In this document: piece after piece, positions 50,338 to 58,489 of the stretch
How positions within the stretch are numbered: position 1 is the first letter of the stretch
Layout of the letters: each line of letters opens with the position of its first letter
From: Pseudomonas sp. SJZ079
GTDB taxonomy: Bacteria; Pseudomonadota; Gammaproteobacteria; Pseudomonadales; Pseudomonadaceae
Length of the DNA stretch: 64,000 nt
Assembly (NCBI RefSeq): GCF_007993865.1
Contig: NZ_VIUH01000003.1
Location: forward strand, 1 to 64,000
Direction of reading: 5' to 3'
The notes under the pieces: generated by a model
Databases searched by the model: none
What the model was told of the DNA's origin: nothing
The model's input: the letters and a program-made list of their open reading frames with translations, nothing else
Translations under genes and position numbers: made by a program

Positions 50338-50563
50338 AAATGCTCACCGGTTGGCATCGGTCGATGGTTCGCAGGCTTCCTGTAGGAGCGGCCTTGGCCG
50401 CGAAGCGGTAGTGGCTGCACTGGTGAGTCCGCGCTACGGACGTTCGAGTTTGGCAGCTCATGTTTTTTGCATATCCGCCGCAGCGGCGGTGGCTTGGGGT
50501 ATTGGTTTACTCGCTTCGCTCACCCTACGGGCCAGCCTGTGGCTGTTACTCCGCTACGCTGCG

Positions 50564-50868
50564 TTTCGCCCTTACGGCGAGTCCCTTTTGGCAGTCGCCC
50601 CAAAAGGAACCAAAAGGTCTTGCCCCTCCATACGGCCCGCCTGCGGCGGGTTCCCTCACTCCATCATTGCTCCGTGGGCCCGCTGCGAAGGGCCATCCCT
50701 GGCCCATCACAGCTCTCGCGGCATCCATGCCGCTCAACCCACTCCACAACGATTGCGTTCGGCCTGCTGGAAAGGGGCGTTGTCCCGGCTCGAATTTATT
50801 GTTTCGACGGGGGAAGGTGTTGGCTTTTGTTTCTAACGTTCGTTCCCACGCGGAGCGTGGGAACGATC
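50564..50868 (+). repeat. Multi-hairpin element, copy B
   Basis: Same order as copy A. The TGC-loop stem is at 50636-50650, GGGCCATCCCTGGCCC at 50690-50705, GCGGCAT-CC-ATGCCGC at 50718-50733 and the perfect terminal hairpin at 50841-50865. The CC-loop stem has two base pairs swapped relative to copy A, keeping pairing. Confidence 0.85.
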
Positions 50869-51132
50869 AAAATGAGCCCTGGGATGCGGTTGGGCGTAGC
50901 GATGCCCAGCGGTTGGCATCGGCCGATGGTTCGCAGGCTTCCTGTAGGAGCGGCCTTGGCCGCGAAGCGGTAGTGACTGCACTGGTGAGTTTGCGTTCAG
51001 ACGCGGTGGCGAGGGGGGGCCGGGTCTGAAGGTTTACTTGTTTCATGTGGGAGCGCCCTTGGCCGCGAAGCAGTAATGGGTGCAACGCTGGACTTTGGCC
51101 TGGCGCTACATGTTCATCGCCTGATCATGAGG

Positions 51133-51437
51133 TTTCGCCCTTACGGCGAGTTCCTTTTGGCAGTCGCCCCAAAAGGAACCAAAAGGTCTTGCCCCGCCAT
51201 ACGGCCCGCCTGCGGCGGGTTCCCTCACTCCATCATTGCTCCGTGGGCTCGCTGCGAAGGGCCATCCCTGGCCCATCACAGCTCTCGCGGCATCCATGCC
51301 GCTCAACCCACTCCACAACGATTGCGTTCGGCCTGCTGGAAAGGGGCGTTGTCCCAGCTCGAATTTATTGTTTCGACGCGGGAAGGTGTTGGCTTTTGTT
51401 TCTAACGTTCGTTCCCACGCGGAGCGTGGGAACGATC
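51133..51437 (+). repeat. Multi-hairpin element, copy C
   Basis: Nearly identical to copy B. TGC-loop stem at 51205-51219, CC-loop stem at 51287-51302 and terminal hairpin at 51410-51434. It ends the tandem part of the array, just before the inverted, diverged copy D. Confidence 0.85.
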
Positions 51438-51449
51438 AAAAGCTCTTTG

Positions 51450-51712
51450 CTGTTGGGTTGCGCATATCGTCCAGGCGACGCGGTCCCGGGTCCCGTCAGG
51501 AGGCCGAGTGGAGGTGCTGTGGAGAGGGGCGTTTGGCATGGATGCCAAACGAGGAACGATGGGCCAGGGATGGCCCTTCGTGACGACCCTCGGAACAGTG
51601 CCGGAGCGAGGGAAGTCTGGCGCAGCCAGACCCGTATGCCGGGCGCGCTTTCTCTTTGCTGCCCCTGATATAAAAAGCCTCTTTCGCGCGAGCAAAGGGA
51701 AAGTGACTCGCC
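51450..51712 (-). repeat. Multi-hairpin element, diverged inverted copy D
   Basis: Read on the minus strand from 51712 it begins GGCGAGT and keeps the block order of copies A-C: a CATACGG word, GTCTGGC-TGC-GCCAGAC (51615-51631), TTCCCTCGCTCC, GGGCCATCCCTGGCCC (51561-51576), CGTTTGGCAT-CC-ATGCCAAACG (51530-51551), CTCCACA and TCGGCCTCCTG. Stems differ in sequence but still pair, and the loops TGC and CC are kept. The terminal hairpin is not evident. Confidence 0.75.
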
Positions 51713-51847
51713 GAAAGTGCGAAATTCATAGTAGGGGTAAATAAAGATTCGTCGGATTGCCATCAGGTTTTTGCGTTAATCACTTCGGATTTATTCGCCG
51801 AAAATAATTCAGTCCGCTTTTGGGCTGCGTTAAATTAATTATGCGAG

Positions 51848-52828
51848 CTATTGTTTGTCTGTTGCGGTGGTCACTGGGGTTAACTCAAGAGTCGTTTGGT
51901 TATCTAGAAATTTCCGTAGAGGTGAACCTGTTTTATATGGTACTTGGCTGGACGGTACAACTTTTGATGCGGGTTCAACATGAGCCTTTTGATCGTCGAA
52001 AAATATATGCGGACGCAGTGCTTTTAGGACCTTGTCTTTGGCTAGGCCCCCTAGGAAAAATGCTTGATCAACATAAACGTTCCATTTTCTTAAGGTCTTT
52101 ATTACTCGGACGTGAGCCGGACTGTTTCGTGCAGTAACAATTGATATTTTTATTGGGGATTTCTCTGAGCCAATTTCATTGTGTATGGTGGAAAGCACTC
52201 TGATGAACTTTGCAAATGGGCCGTCTTTTAGCTCGATATCCTCGTTTTTTAGTTCGTTAATCTGGAATGGCCCCATGCCCTCAGTTTTGTATATATATTC
52301 TGAGTCCTCAGAAAAAATTACTGCGTCAGCATCGAACGCAAATCGAATTCTTTCTTCGTCCGGAAGATAATCCAGTGGGGGGTCATAAATTGTTGCTGCG
52401 GCACATTGCTCTGTGTCGATAGCTGTTTGTACGTCTTCAGTATGCTTTGTTAATAGTAGGTCTACGTCGAATGCTTGAAGGAAAGGCGCTAGAGACTCTC
52501 CGCCTGAAAATGCAGACCTTGTTATGTCTAGATTGTAATGCTTTATAGCGCTATGTATGCGTAGACCTGTGTCGGGAGAGTTTTTGGACATTATAATTAC
52601 TTCAACTAGCCTTTGGTCGGGGGACTTGGCGTATTTGTTGAGTTTTAAAAGTGCTTCAACTAGGAAGTAAGCTGCGCCTTTTTCTAAAATTGAGTCTTCG
52701 TGCTGAAGTTGGTATTTTCTGTATTCATCGATGGTGCTTGTCTCAAATACTATGTTCTCCTTCTCAAGGTCAAAAAGAGCTCGAGAGGAAACCCCTATAA
52801 CAAGTGTGTTCTCAAAATTTATTGCCAT
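51848..52828 (-). CDS. 5'-nucleotidase (PF06189-like)
   Basis: A 326-residue protein matching the bacterial 5-nucleotidase family related to eukaryotic cytosolic 5'-nucleotidase I, which dephosphorylates nucleoside monophosphates. Visible motifs are LVIGVSSRALFDLE, YRKYQLQHED, IIMSKNSPDTGLRI, DITRSAFSGGES, FAFDADAVIFSEDSEYIY, IVTARNSPAHVRVIKTLRKW and FFDDQKAHVE; the two FDxD/FDDQ sites resemble HAD-type aspartates. The gene is clearly AT-richer than all neighbours and has relaxed codon use, pointing to recent transfer. No good ribosome site is seen before the ATG. Confidence 0.85.
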   Translation of the reverse strand: MAINFENTLVIGVSSRALFDLEKENIVFETSTIDEYRKYQLQHEDSILEKGAAYFLVEALLKLNKYAKSPDQRLVEVIIMSKNSPDTGLRIHSAIKHYNLDITRSAFSGGESLAPFLQAFDVDLLLTKHTEDVQTAIDTEQCAAATIYDPPLDYLPDEERIRFAFDADAVIFSEDSEYIYKTEGMGPFQINELKNEDIELKDGPFAKFIRVLSTIHNEIGSEKSPIKISIVTARNSPAHVRVIKTLRKWNVYVDQAFFLGGLAKDKVLKALRPHIFFDDQKAHVEPASKVVPSSQVPYKTGSPLRKFLDNQTTLELTPVTTATDKQ

Positions 52829-52894
52829 TTGAGTCAGTCCGTGTTCTTGGTTTTTAACCGTGGTGGAAAGGGTTCTTGATTTTTTGGGTGACCT

Positions 52895-53728
52895 TTATTT
52901 CCCCGCCTTCCTATTCCTCACATACAACGCCTCTCCCCCCGTCGCACTACTCCCCCTGACCTGCAATTCAAACCGCTTGGCCTGCCCCTTGATCAGTTCA
53001 CTCAACTTCTTGAACCCATACAACCGCGCATCGAACGCCGGACGCAATTTGCTGATGTTCTGCCCGAGCACGCCGAGGTTGACCCAGCCGTCCTCATCGT
53101 CGTTGTCGTCGATGACCTTGGCGATAAAGTCCACCGGGACTTTCTGCGGCTTGTTTTGACCGCTCGGCTTGGCCGGTTCGGCCGGCGCCTGCTCCGTGGC
53201 GGGCGGCTGCGGCTTGTCGCTGCGGGCGACTGGCTCATTGGCCTCGGGGCGGAGTATTTCGGTGTAGATGAACTTGTCGCAGGCCGAGACGAACGGCGAA
53301 GGGGTTTTCTCTTCGCCGAAGCCGTACACGGTCAGGCCTTCCTCGCGCAGGCGGGCGGCCAGGCGGGTGAAGTCGCTGTCGCTGGAGACCAGGCAGAAGC
53401 CATCGAAACGTCGGGTGTAGAGCAGGTCCATGGCGTCGATGATCAACGCGCTGTCGGTGGCGTTCTTGCCGCGGGTGTAGGCGAACTGTTGCACCGGCTG
53501 GATGGAGTGGTCGAGCAGTACCTTCTTCCAGCTGCCGAGGTTGGGTTGGGTCCAGTCGCCGTAGATGCGTTTGACGCTGGCCACGCCGAATTTGGCGATT
53601 TCCTCGAACAGGCCTTCGATGATCGAGGCCTGGGCGTTGTCGGCGTCGATCAACACCGCCAGGCGCTTTTGCGTGTCGTCATCTTGCGGGCGCGCGGCAT
53701 AACGCGCGGAGGGGGCTTTGCTGTTCAT
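52895..53728 (-). CDS. NYN-domain protein with C-terminal OST-HTH/LOTUS domain
   Basis: A 277-residue protein. The N-terminal NYN (PIN-like) nuclease domain, about residues 20-165, begins RLAVLIDADNAQASIIEGLFEEIAKFG and has the acidic residues of VLIDADN, NATDSALIIDAMDLLY and LVSSDSDFTRLAARLREEG. A Pro/Ala-rich linker leads to an OST-HTH/LOTUS domain (about 200-270: GWVNLGVLGQNISKLRPAF, YGFKKLSELIKG), a fold that binds RNA. Such proteins are thought to be RNases targeted by the LOTUS part; the RNA is unknown. Codon use is typical of the host. Confidence 0.9.
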   Translation of the reverse strand: MNSKAPSARYAARPQDDDTQKRLAVLIDADNAQASIIEGLFEEIAKFGVASVKRIYGDWTQPNLGSWKKVLLDHSIQPVQQFAYTRGKNATDSALIIDAMDLLYTRRFDGFCLVSSDSDFTRLAARLREEGLTVYGFGEEKTPSPFVSACDKFIYTEILRPEANEPVARSDKPQPPATEQAPAEPAKPSGQNKPQKVPVDFIAKVIDDNDDEDGWVNLGVLGQNISKLRPAFDARLYGFKKLSELIKGQAKRFELQVRGSSATGGEALYVRNRKAGK

Positions 53729-53855
53729 GGGTCATCCTTGAAGGAGCATGCCCAGAACATACTGCGGAAGGCTGGCCGAACGCCATAGGCAACAGGTCGC
53801 AGAACGCGAGGGCTGTCACCTGCCGCGTGGTTCGGCGGGTGGCCAGCCCCGTGCG

Positions 53856-54062
53856 CTATTCGGCGTTCTGGCTGGCCTCTTCGAGGCGTTGCTGGTTCAG
53901 CTGGTTGGCCTGCTCGACCTGCAGCTTGAGCTGCGCCATCTGCTGCTGAGCCTGTTCCGCCTGCTTGGCCTGCAGCGCGGCGCTGGCGGCGCTTTCGCCC
54001 AGGCCACAGCCGGCCAGGGCGAGCAGGGTGGCAAGGGTCATTACGGTGGGGATGCTGCGCAT
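53856..54062 (-). CDS. Small lipoprotein with coiled-coil tail
   Basis: A 68-residue product from the ATG at 54062 (AGGAG at six bases). Signal peptide with lipobox LALAGC at about residue 18; the mature part is Ala/Gln-rich (KQAEQAQQQMAQLKLQVEQANQL split in a heptad pattern) and likely one coiled-coil helix, similar in style to Lpp-like small lipoproteins. Function unknown. Confidence 0.7.
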   Translation of the reverse strand: MRSIPTVMTLATLLALAGCGLGESAASAALQAKQAEQAQQQMAQLKLQVEQANQLNQQRLEEASQNAE

Positions 54063-54143
54063 AACCAGCTCCTGTTCGATTGGGAGCACGCTATGCGTGC
54101 TCAATGTCAGCAAGCTTCCCACGCGGCGCGTGGGAAGGGGCTA

Positions 54144-54305
54144 GGAGCCTGTCGGACTTGACCGTCCGTAGCGAGGGAAAGTCCGGTTTGAGTCAGTTTT
54201 GCTGATCTTTCGCGGCGAATAGCGCGCTATTTAACAAGAAAGAGCGGCATAAATGGCCAAATCCGGTTTTTCCGCAGCAGGGCAGCGTTAAGTCCGACAG
54301 GCTTC
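54144..54305. mobile_element. TA-flanked MITE-like element
   Basis: A 162-base element with terminal inverted repeats: GGAGCCTGTCGGACTT at the left and AAGTCCGACAGGCTTC at the right, one mismatch in 16. It is bordered by TA on both sides (54142-54143 and 54306-54307), as for IS630/Tc1-type target duplication. Inside is the palindrome AATAGCGCGCTATT. No open frame. It stops three bases short of the band-7 stop codon. Confidence 0.75.
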
Positions 54306-54309
54306 TAAT

Positions 54310-55170
54310 TTACTTACTGGCGTCGATAAACGGCAGGGTGCCGCCCGGCAGTACGGTGGTCGGCAAGACGCCGTTCCAGCGCTCGGCCTTGGTCAGTTCA
54401 ATCAGGTTCTGGTTGCTCGCCAGGGCATCGGCGCGCGCGCGAATGGCTTCGGCTTCGGCCTGGCCGCGCAGGCGGGTAGCCTCGGCGTCGGCCTTGGCCT
54501 GGGCCAGCTTGGAGTCGGCCTCGGCCTGTGCCTGGGTCACGCGGATCTGCGCTTGCACCTGTTCGGTGGCCAGTTGCTGCTCGCGGGTCTTGACCTGCAC
54601 TTCGGCGGTCATGCGCGCTTCCACGGCTTTTTCGTAGGCGTCGGAGAAGTCGATGTTTTCGACCTGCACGCTGTCGATCATCACCGGGCCTTCGATGCCT
54701 TTCTTGATCGCGGCGGAGATGTCGCTGACCAGCTGACCACGATTCTGCACGGCGGCCACGGCGTTGTAGCGGCCGAACACGTTCTCCACCTGGGTCGGCA
54801 CTTGCCGGCTGATCAGGCGGTCTTTCATGCCTTCGATGGTCTGGAAGGCGGTGTACACCTTGGCCACTTCCGAGGGAACCACGTGCCAGGACACCGACAC
54901 GCGCAGGGTCGCTGCCTGCTGGTCCTTGCTGTAGGCCTGCAGCCGGTCGTAGATGGTGACCTGGCTCTGCGTGGAGAGCCGCTTGACCGACTCGATGAAG
55001 GGAAACTTGAACGACAGGCCGGGCTCGATCACGCCGACCAGCGCACCGTTGCGCAGCAGCACACCACGCTCGGTTTCATCCACGGTGTACCAGGCCCCCA
55101 TGAAGCCTCCCACCAGCAACAGGCCGGCGACTCCGGCCGCGATGGCTTTGGCGTTGAGTTGCTGCGTCAT
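54310..55170 (-). CDS. Prohibitin / band-7 family membrane protein
   Basis: A 286-residue SPFH protein. One N-terminal membrane helix (about 8-28, IAAGVAGLLLVGGFMGAWY) is followed by a band-7 domain (VDETERGVLLRNGALVGVIEPGL, FPFIESVKRL) and a long Ala/Glu/Gln helix (about 185-250) rich in QAQAEADSKLAQAKADAEA, as in prohibitins. Members form large rings that regulate FtsH-type proteases; that role here is inferred. The ATG at 55170 follows AAGGAAG. A MITE-like element begins just beyond its stop. Confidence 0.88.
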   Translation of the reverse strand: MTQQLNAKAIAAGVAGLLLVGGFMGAWYTVDETERGVLLRNGALVGVIEPGLSFKFPFIESVKRLSTQSQVTIYDRLQAYSKDQQAATLRVSVSWHVVPSEVAKVYTAFQTIEGMKDRLISRQVPTQVENVFGRYNAVAAVQNRGQLVSDISAAIKKGIEGPVMIDSVQVENIDFSDAYEKAVEARMTAEVQVKTREQQLATEQVQAQIRVTQAQAEADSKLAQAKADAEATRLRGQAEAEAIRARADALASNQNLIELTKAERWNGVLPTTVLPGGTLPFIDASK

Positions 55171-55556
55171 GTGTGTCTTCCTTATGCATAGCGTTGAGTG
55201 CGGCTGGCAGGCCGTATTGGCAGCGTCGCCCAGACGGCTGCGTGGAGTGTGGGCAGATTTTTTGTGCGGTGCGCGCGCGGCACGGCCGAATCTGCGGCGC
55301 CGACCATACCCCATATGGCAAGTGGCCGAGTGCTACTGTGCCGCAGAATTCTTGCCGAATGCCGCACAGGTGAGCACCTCCACGCCGCAGCATTGCGGCG
55401 CAGCGGCTATGTGGTCTGGCTGGGTGTGCACAGGGTTGGCGCGGGGGCGCGCCTGGCGGGCACCTCCCTCGTGGCGCTCGAGGGAGGGCGCCGGGTCGAT
55501 CAGCCACTTGCGCGTGCGCGCTGTATGTCGCGCTCAGGTGGCCGCTCGAACAGGAC
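55171..55556. other. Intergenic region, no gene seen
   Basis: This 386-base stretch lies between the band-7 gene and yjdM on the minus strand. Open frames exist on both strands but have no ribosome sites or recognisable products. I see no clear terminator or promoter. Confidence 0.4.
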
Positions 55557-55901
55557 TCAGACTTTTCTGACGAACTCGGATTTCAGCTTCATCGCGCCGA
55601 TGCCGTCGATCTTGCAGTCGATGTCGTGGTCGCCGTCGACCAGGCGGATGCCCTTGACCTTGGTGCCGACCTTGACCACCAGCGAGGAGCCTTTGACCTT
55701 GAGGTCCTTGATCACGGTGATGGTGTCGCCGTCCTGCAGGGTGTTGCCGACGGCGTCCTTGATCACCTTGTCGTCATCGCCTGCGGTGTGCGCCGAGGCG
55801 GCGGCCGACCATTCGTGGGCGCACTCCGGGCAGATCAGCATCAGGCCGTCTTCGTAGGTGTATTCGGAGTTGCAGTTGGGGCAGGGCGGCAGGGTGCTCA
55901 T
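55557..55901 (-). CDS. yjdM: YjdM/PhnA-family zinc-ribbon protein
   Basis: A 114-residue cytosolic protein. The N-terminal zinc ribbon has [14 protein letters not shown] and [10 protein letters not shown]; the C-terminal part ([44 protein letters not shown] across two strands) is the PhnA beta-barrel. Despite the old PhnA name, a direct role in phosphonate use is doubtful. No phn genes are near. Confidence 0.92.
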   Translation of the reverse strand: MSTLPPCPNCNSEYTYEDGLMLICPECAHEWSAAASAHTAGDDDKVIKDAVGNTLQDGDTITVIKDLKVKGSSLVVKVGTKVKGIRLVDGDHDIDCKIDGIGAMKLKSEFVRKV

Positions 55902-56100
55902 GCGGCGGGCTCACTTTCTGGCAGGCTAAAAACCGCAAATTATATAAGGTTTTGCGCGCGTTGCGGTCGTGCCGGGCCAGGTGGCGAGCAGGCGGGCAGT
56001 TTGTCCTGCCTGTGGCAGCGCTCGTCGGACGGCCAGCCCGGGCGAAAGTCGGGCTGTCTCAACCGAGCAAATCCTAGGGGCCAGCCTCTGCGTACAAGCC

Positions 56101-56946
56101 TTATGCGCTGGGTTGCAGCAGGGCTTGCAGGCGCTGCTGCAGGGGGGCGCCGTCGAGGTCGGGGTCGAGATTGAGCAAGAACTCGTTACGCAACAGCGCC
56201 AACACCTCGGCGGCGGAGTCGATCAGGCGTTGCTCGACCCGGCCATCGGCGTAATGGCGCTTGAAGGTGCCGTTGGCCAGGGTCAGGCGGGTGCTGCCCT
56301 CGGTGCGGGCCGCCATCAGCATCTGCCGGAAGATGCTCTGCGGGTGGGTGGAGGTGTACCAGTTGCGCGCGGCGAAGTCGATCCAGGGTGAGGCCTGCAG
56401 GTCGAAGTGGTACACCGGCAGCCAGGCTTCGCCGACGCGGGTGTGCAACTGGTAGTGCGGTTGTGCGGCGTTGGGCGGCAGCAGGCGGAAGGGCAAGTCC
56501 GGCAGGTCGCTGGGTTCGTGCAGCGGCATGGCGCGGAACGGCGTGGCGGAGCCGAAGGCGATGTCGACGAGGAACGGGCCTTGCGCCAACTCCACGCACA
56601 GCAGCAGGTGCGAGAGCATGGTCTGCGGCGCGCTGTCCGCCAGGCCCCAGCGCACGCGGCCGGTGAGCAGGCTGACGCGGTAGCCGAGGCTGAGCAGCAG
56701 GCGGGCGAACAGCGAGTTGGCCTCGAAGCAGTAGCCGCCGCGGCCGCGCTCGACGATCTTGGCGAAGGTCGCCGCGGCGTCTATGCCGATGGGCCGCTCG
56801 AGCAGCACATCGACGTTCTCGAACGCGACCCGGTTGAGGTGGGCGGCAATCAGTCGATCGAGGTTGGCGCGATCGGCTTCAGTCGGGCGCGGCAGGTCGA
56901 GGTGCGCGAGGTAGGCCTGCTGCTGTTCGGGGCTCAGCGGGTGCAT
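56101..56946 (-). CDS. Arylamine N-acetyltransferase
   Basis: Cytosolic acetyltransferase moving acetyl from acetyl-CoA to arylamines or hydrazines, 281 residues. The catalytic triad is visible: Cys in GRGGYCFEANSLF (about residue 70), His in TMLSHLLLCVEL (about 108) and Asp in FLVDIAFGSATPF (about 123). N-terminal DLPRPTEADRANLDRLIAAH is typical of NAT. Forty-eight bases downstream of a DoxX gene. Confidence 0.92.
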   Translation of the reverse strand: MHPLSPEQQQAYLAHLDLPRPTEADRANLDRLIAAHLNRVAFENVDVLLERPIGIDAAATFAKIVERGRGGYCFEANSLFARLLLSLGYRVSLLTGRVRWGLADSAPQTMLSHLLLCVELAQGPFLVDIAFGSATPFRAMPLHEPSDLPDLPFRLLPPNAAQPHYQLHTRVGEAWLPVYHFDLQASPWIDFAARNWYTSTHPQSIFRQMLMAARTEGSTRLTLANGTFKRHYADGRVEQRLIDSAAEVLALLRNEFLLNLDPDLDGAPLQQRLQALLQPSA

Positions 56947-56994
56947 GCGGTGGGGCTCCAGTCGGATCGGCTCGGCGGCTGCTTGGCCGCGGGT

Positions 56995-57417
56995 TCAGGC
57001 GCAGTCGGTTTTGCCGCGACACAGGCGGCGGTCGAGGCTCCAGGCGCCGCCACCGGCCGCTGCCAGGTAAAGAAACACGAAGCAGAGCATTATGGCCAGC
57101 TCGCCGTTATTCAGTAGCGGGAAGAATCCCTTGGGGGCATGGCCGATGAAGTAGGCGAAGGCCATTTCACCGGAGAGGATGAAGGCCGTCAGCCGCGTCA
57201 GCAGGCCGGCGATCAGCAGCAGGCCGCCGACCAGTTCGAGCACGCCGGCCAGGCCGATCAGGGAGAACAGGCTAAGGCCGTCGAAGTAGGCCACATGGGG
57301 AAAACCCAGCAACTTGGCGCTGCCGTGCTGGAGGAACAGCAGGGCGGTGACGATACGCAGCACGCTGAGCAGGCGCGGCGCCCAGAGGCTATTGAGTTGA
57401 GCGATCAAGGCGGACAT
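56995..57417 (-). CDS. DoxX family membrane protein
   Basis: A 140-residue inner membrane protein with four helices. It shows RIVTALLFLQHGSAKLLGFPH and LVGGLLLIAGLLTRLTAFILSGEMAFAYF (in two helices), the DoxX pattern; members take part in redox or thiol stress complexes. The ATG at 57417 follows AGGAG at eight bases. Function in this strain unknown; possibly co-transcribed with the acetyltransferase. Confidence 0.9.
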   Translation of the reverse strand: MSALIAQLNSLWAPRLLSVLRIVTALLFLQHGSAKLLGFPHVAYFDGLSLFSLIGLAGVLELVGGLLLIAGLLTRLTAFILSGEMAFAYFIGHAPKGFFPLLNNGELAIMLCFVFLYLAAAGGGAWSLDRRLCRGKTDCA

Positions 57418-57616
57418 CGGTGAATCTCCTGGGCGAGTGGCAACACTGTCGGCCAGCGCCGTGATGCGCGGGCGCACTCATTGCTGGGCAGTGTAGTTGG
57501 CGGCCGGCGCAATTCCAGGCTCGCCACGGCCCGGGTATTTGTTGCACGGCAGCAGGCAGAGCGTGCCGTCGTCGCTCCGATCTGCGGGCGATGTCTCGGC
57601 GGGCCGGCAATACCGA

Positions 57617-58351
57617 TCAATCGATCGCCAGGCCCCAGCGCTGGAAGATGGCGTCGAGCGTGCCGGCGCTTTGCAGGCGTTGCAGGGCCGCGGCGAAGCG
57701 CTGCGCGCGCTGCTCATCGCCCTTGGCGAAGGCCACGTAGCGTGGTATTTGCGCCAGGGGCTGCGGCAGGATGCGCACCTGCTGTTCGGCGTGTTGTTCG
57801 TGCACGAAGTGCATCAGTTGGGCCCGGTCACCGACGATGAGGTCGATGCGTCCGGCCAGCAGCATCGATACCAACTGGCGCGGATTTTGGGCGCGGGTGT
57901 CACGCTGCAGATCGGCCTGATCGAACTGCGACTGGTAGGCGTAGCCGCGCACCTGGCCGATGACGTAGGGCGAGAGGTCGCTCAACTGCTGCCAATCCTC
58001 GAGCACAGCCTTGTGGCTGGCCATGAATACGGTGATGCCACTGCGGATAGGGCCGACCAGGTTGTATTGCGCCTTGCGCTCCGGCGTGCCGGCAAACTGG
58101 AAGGCCATTTCCACCTCGCCGCGGCCGAGCATCTGCTTGACCCGCTCCCAGGGATACAGGCGCAGCCGGTACTCGACGCCGGCTTCGCGCAGTACCGCAT
58201 CGACCAGCTCGACATCCAGCCCTTGTGGGGTGCCGTCGGGGTTCTGGGAAAAGCTGTAGGGGGCGAATTGCTCGTCGCCGATCACCCGCCATGGGTGCGC
58301 CAGCGTTGCAGCGCTCAGCGTCAGGAGCAGGCATAGCAGCAGATGGCGCAT
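57617..58351 (-). CDS. Periplasmic solute-binding protein (family 3-like)
   Basis: A 244-residue exported protein with a signal peptide ending near AATLAH. Family 3 motifs: VIGDEQFAPYSF, GLDVELVDAVLREAGVEY and RLRLYPWERVKQMLGRGEVEMAF in separate stretches. It resembles the two binding proteins of the cyclase operon at 35.8-38.7 kb in its PW motif, but no transport or signalling gene is beside it. Ligand unknown. Confidence 0.87.
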   Translation of the reverse strand: MRHLLLCLLLTLSAATLAHPWRVIGDEQFAPYSFSQNPDGTPQGLDVELVDAVLREAGVEYRLRLYPWERVKQMLGRGEVEMAFQFAGTPERKAQYNLVGPIRSGITVFMASHKAVLEDWQQLSDLSPYVIGQVRGYAYQSQFDQADLQRDTRAQNPRQLVSMLLAGRIDLIVGDRAQLMHFVHEQHAEQQVRILPQPLAQIPRYVAFAKGDEQRAQRFAAALQRLQSAGTLDAIFQRWGLAID

Positions 58352-58489
58352 GGTGGACTCCGTCTGACCATGAGAATGAGCCGGTACGCTCGTGCAAGAA
58401 GTACGCAGTGCAGGCTTTGATACTAGTCAATCGAGGGCAGCCTGCGCGCAAGGACAACGGCCTGTTAGCGATCCGCCCCGGTGGTCGGG

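Larger units (their letters stand above)
49779..51440. repeat. Tandem repeat array, about 1.1-kb period
   Basis: The block beginning near 49779 (GATGCCCAGCGGTTGGCATC at 49801) recurs 1100 bases later near 50879 (same word at 50901), and each ends in a multi-hairpin element. A shorter middle unit (50341-50868) lacks part of the block. REP-like palindromes with core GCGGCCTTGGCCGC lie near 49850, 49957, 50389 and 50950, with a degenerate one near 51053. Open frames here repeat with the DNA and have no ribosome sites, so I regard the whole region as non-coding. Confidence 0.8.

Noticed and set aside
50351..50836. Several 100-200 codon frames in the repeat array, such as those reading FRPYGESLLAVAPKGTKRSC
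   Set aside because: They repeat only because the DNA repeats, have no ribosome sites, and the changes between copies preserve hairpins rather than codons.
49779..51440. Possible CRISPR array
   Set aside because: Units are hundreds of bases long with internal hairpins; there are no short regularly spaced repeats or cas genes.
51820..52137. 105-codon plus-strand frame over the 5'-nucleotidase end
   Set aside because: It is antisense to a well-matching family protein and has no ribosome site or domain.
51848..53728. Toxin-antitoxin or known defence system made of the 5'-nucleotidase and NYN genes
   Set aside because: The genes differ in composition, are separated by 66 bases and match no defence pair I know; only kept as a weak hypothesis.
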